Translations under genes and position numbers: made by a program | Assembly: GCA_031549105.1 (NCBI GenBank) | Contig: JAVBQK010000059.1 | Coordinates: forward strand, 1 to 42,887 | DNA length: 42,887 nucleotides | Direction of reading: 5' to 3' | From: Avichristensenella sp031549105 | GTDB taxonomy: Bacteria; Bacillota; Clostridia; Christensenellales; Aristaeellaceae | The notes under the pieces: generated by a model | The model's database searches: none | What the model was told of the DNA's origin: nothing | Seen by the model: the letters and a program-made list of their open reading frames with translations, nothing else | Shown: positions 42,140-42,887 of the stretch, one piece after another | Layout of the letters: the number at the start of each line of letters is the position of its first letter | How positions within the stretch are numbered: position 1 is the first letter of the stretch

Positions 42140-42887
42140 AAAGATTTTCTTCAGCATCCGCTGGAAGATACTAATCGCTTTCCTCTTGATCCTGGGCGTT
42201 TCGTTCTACGCGATCGCCACATCTGTGATCAACTTGGTGAGCGATTATCTCTTTCAGGAAAAAATTGACGAAGAGTCCGCCGAGGTGCTGAACCTCGCCA
42301 CCAGCTTCGCCCCGCTGTTTGCCGAGGGAGACACGGACGCCCTGCTCGCCGAGGCGCTCAAGGTGAGCCAGAACCGCCAGGGCCGCCTGCTGATCATCGA
42401 CATGGACGGCAAGGTGCAGATCGATACCTCCTATGGGCTGAACGGCTGGCGCGTGGGCCACGCGGAGGTGGTCAGCGTGCTGACCGGCGCCGCGTCGGAC
42501 GCGGGGCTTCATACGCTTAGCAGCAACAAGAGCAGCGCCGCTTCCGGCGCGCTGTTTGATTTTTTGCGCGCCGCGCAGACCGGTACGCAGTTGGTCGGCT
42601 ATTTCTCCGCGCCGATGATCGCTGATTCCGTGCGCATCGGCGTCGTGCTATTTTCCATCAGCGTGCAGCCCGTGGCGGACAACCTGCGCGCGATGCAGGA
42701 TTGGATGCTGTTCTATTTCCTGATCGCCGCCGTCGCGGTTTTCGCGGTCAGCCTGATCTTCTCGCGCGTGATCACCAAGCCCATCGCCACCCTCACCGAA
42801 GGCATCAAGCGCATGGCGCGCGGCGATCTGTCCGGCCGGGTCCAGGTCAGCGGCATCGACGAGATGGCCCGCCTGGGCGAGACCTTC
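42120..42887 (+). CDS. Sensor histidine kinase, N-terminal part (runs off window)
   Basis: About 256 residues are visible. A basic N-terminus (TRTKKIFFSIRWK) is followed by TM1 (about residues 17-40), an extracytoplasmic region of about 150 residues with a PAS/Cache-like strand pattern (NRQGRLLIIDMDGKVQIDTSYGLNG), TM2 (about 197-219) and the start of a HAMP domain (ITKPIATLTEGIKRMARGDLSGRVQVSGIDEMARLGETF). The kinase core lies beyond the window. No ATG, GTG or TTG is available close to the N-terminus. The frame offers ATT at 42120, nine bases after GGGGAG, or TTG at 42063, which would overlap the regulator by 77 bases. The start is therefore uncertain. Cognate kinase of the preceding regulator. 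Confidence 0.85.
   Translation, partial: MSQTRTKKIFFSIRWKILIAFLLILGVSFYAIATSVINLVSDYLFQEKIDEESAEVLNLATSFAPLFAEGDTDALLAEALKVSQNRQGRLLIIDMDGKVQIDTSYGLNGWRVGHAEVVSVLTGAASDAGLHTLSSNKSSAASGALFDFLRAAQTGTQLVGYFSAPMIADSVRIGVVLFSISVQPVADNLRAMQDWMLFYFLIAAVAVFAVSLIFSRVITKPIATLTEGIKRMARGDLSGRVQVSGIDEMARLGETF

Overview
The window looks like chromosomal DNA of a high-GC, anaerobic, spore-forming member of the Bacillota, class Clostridia. The grounds are spoIIE beside the Bacillota-type tilS-hpt-ftsH cluster, Gram-positive ribosome binding sites (AAGGAGG type), a V/A-type ATPase whose rotor has sodium-binding residues, a hybrid-cluster protein operon, a thiamine ECF S component under a TPP riboswitch, a VanW protein and DUF3343. 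A Christensenellales-like lineage is possible, but no rRNA or other taxonomic marker is present, so this is only a guess. I found no mobile element, CRISPR array, tRNA or rRNA.

Layout. (1) 1-4901, + strand: a compact chemosensory operon, cheR (cut by the window edge), cheB, a receiver-GGDEF protein, cheA and cheW. There is no stand-alone cheY; the obvious CheA output is the receiver-GGDEF protein, as in Wsp-type systems. cheW carries an in-frame TAG at codon 68. (2) 5024-8062: a Crp/Fnr regulator divergent from a ferredoxin-like protein and hcp, with a 9-4-9 palindrome between them. (3) 8060-8475: no gene; an imperfect inverted-repeat element and several strong hairpins. (4) 8476-11432: a DUF2961 (GH172-like) protein with a LacI-type operator, then an OmpR-type two-component pair. 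(5) 20811-11681, - strand: upp followed by a nine-gene V-type ATPase operon in the order G/H-I-K-E-C-F-A-B-D. (6) 20970-26280: DUF3343 divergent from a cysteine desulfurase-like enzyme, an S41 protease, a CdaR/PucR-type regulator and an MsmX/UgpC-like ABC ATPase. (7) 26501-27834: a YfbR-like nucleotidase divergent from riboswitch-controlled thiT. (8) 38971-27904, - strand: PfkB-type kinase, spoIIE, an SH3-like secreted protein, tilS, hpt, ftsH, a PHP phosphoesterase and a VanW protein. (9) 41150-39069, an EF-G paralogue on the - strand, then on the + strand an OmpR-type regulator and a sensor kinase that runs off the window.

How it works together. The first third is signal input and nitrosative or redox defence. 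The centre is ion-motive bioenergetics plus nucleotide salvage (upp; hpt and yfbR lie further along). The last third is core physiology tied to sporulation and envelope. Matches to Spo0A boxes lie upstream of spoIIE. Three convergent gene ends share a family of GC-rich stacked hairpins that probably acts as a dispersed intergenic repeat and two-way terminator.

Most worth following up: the amber codon in cheW within a Wsp-like cluster, the hairpin repeat family, the inverted-repeat element after hcp, the hcp operator geometry, the predicted leaderless tilS, the promoter embedded in a terminator before the S41 protease, and the sensor kinase without an ordinary start codon.
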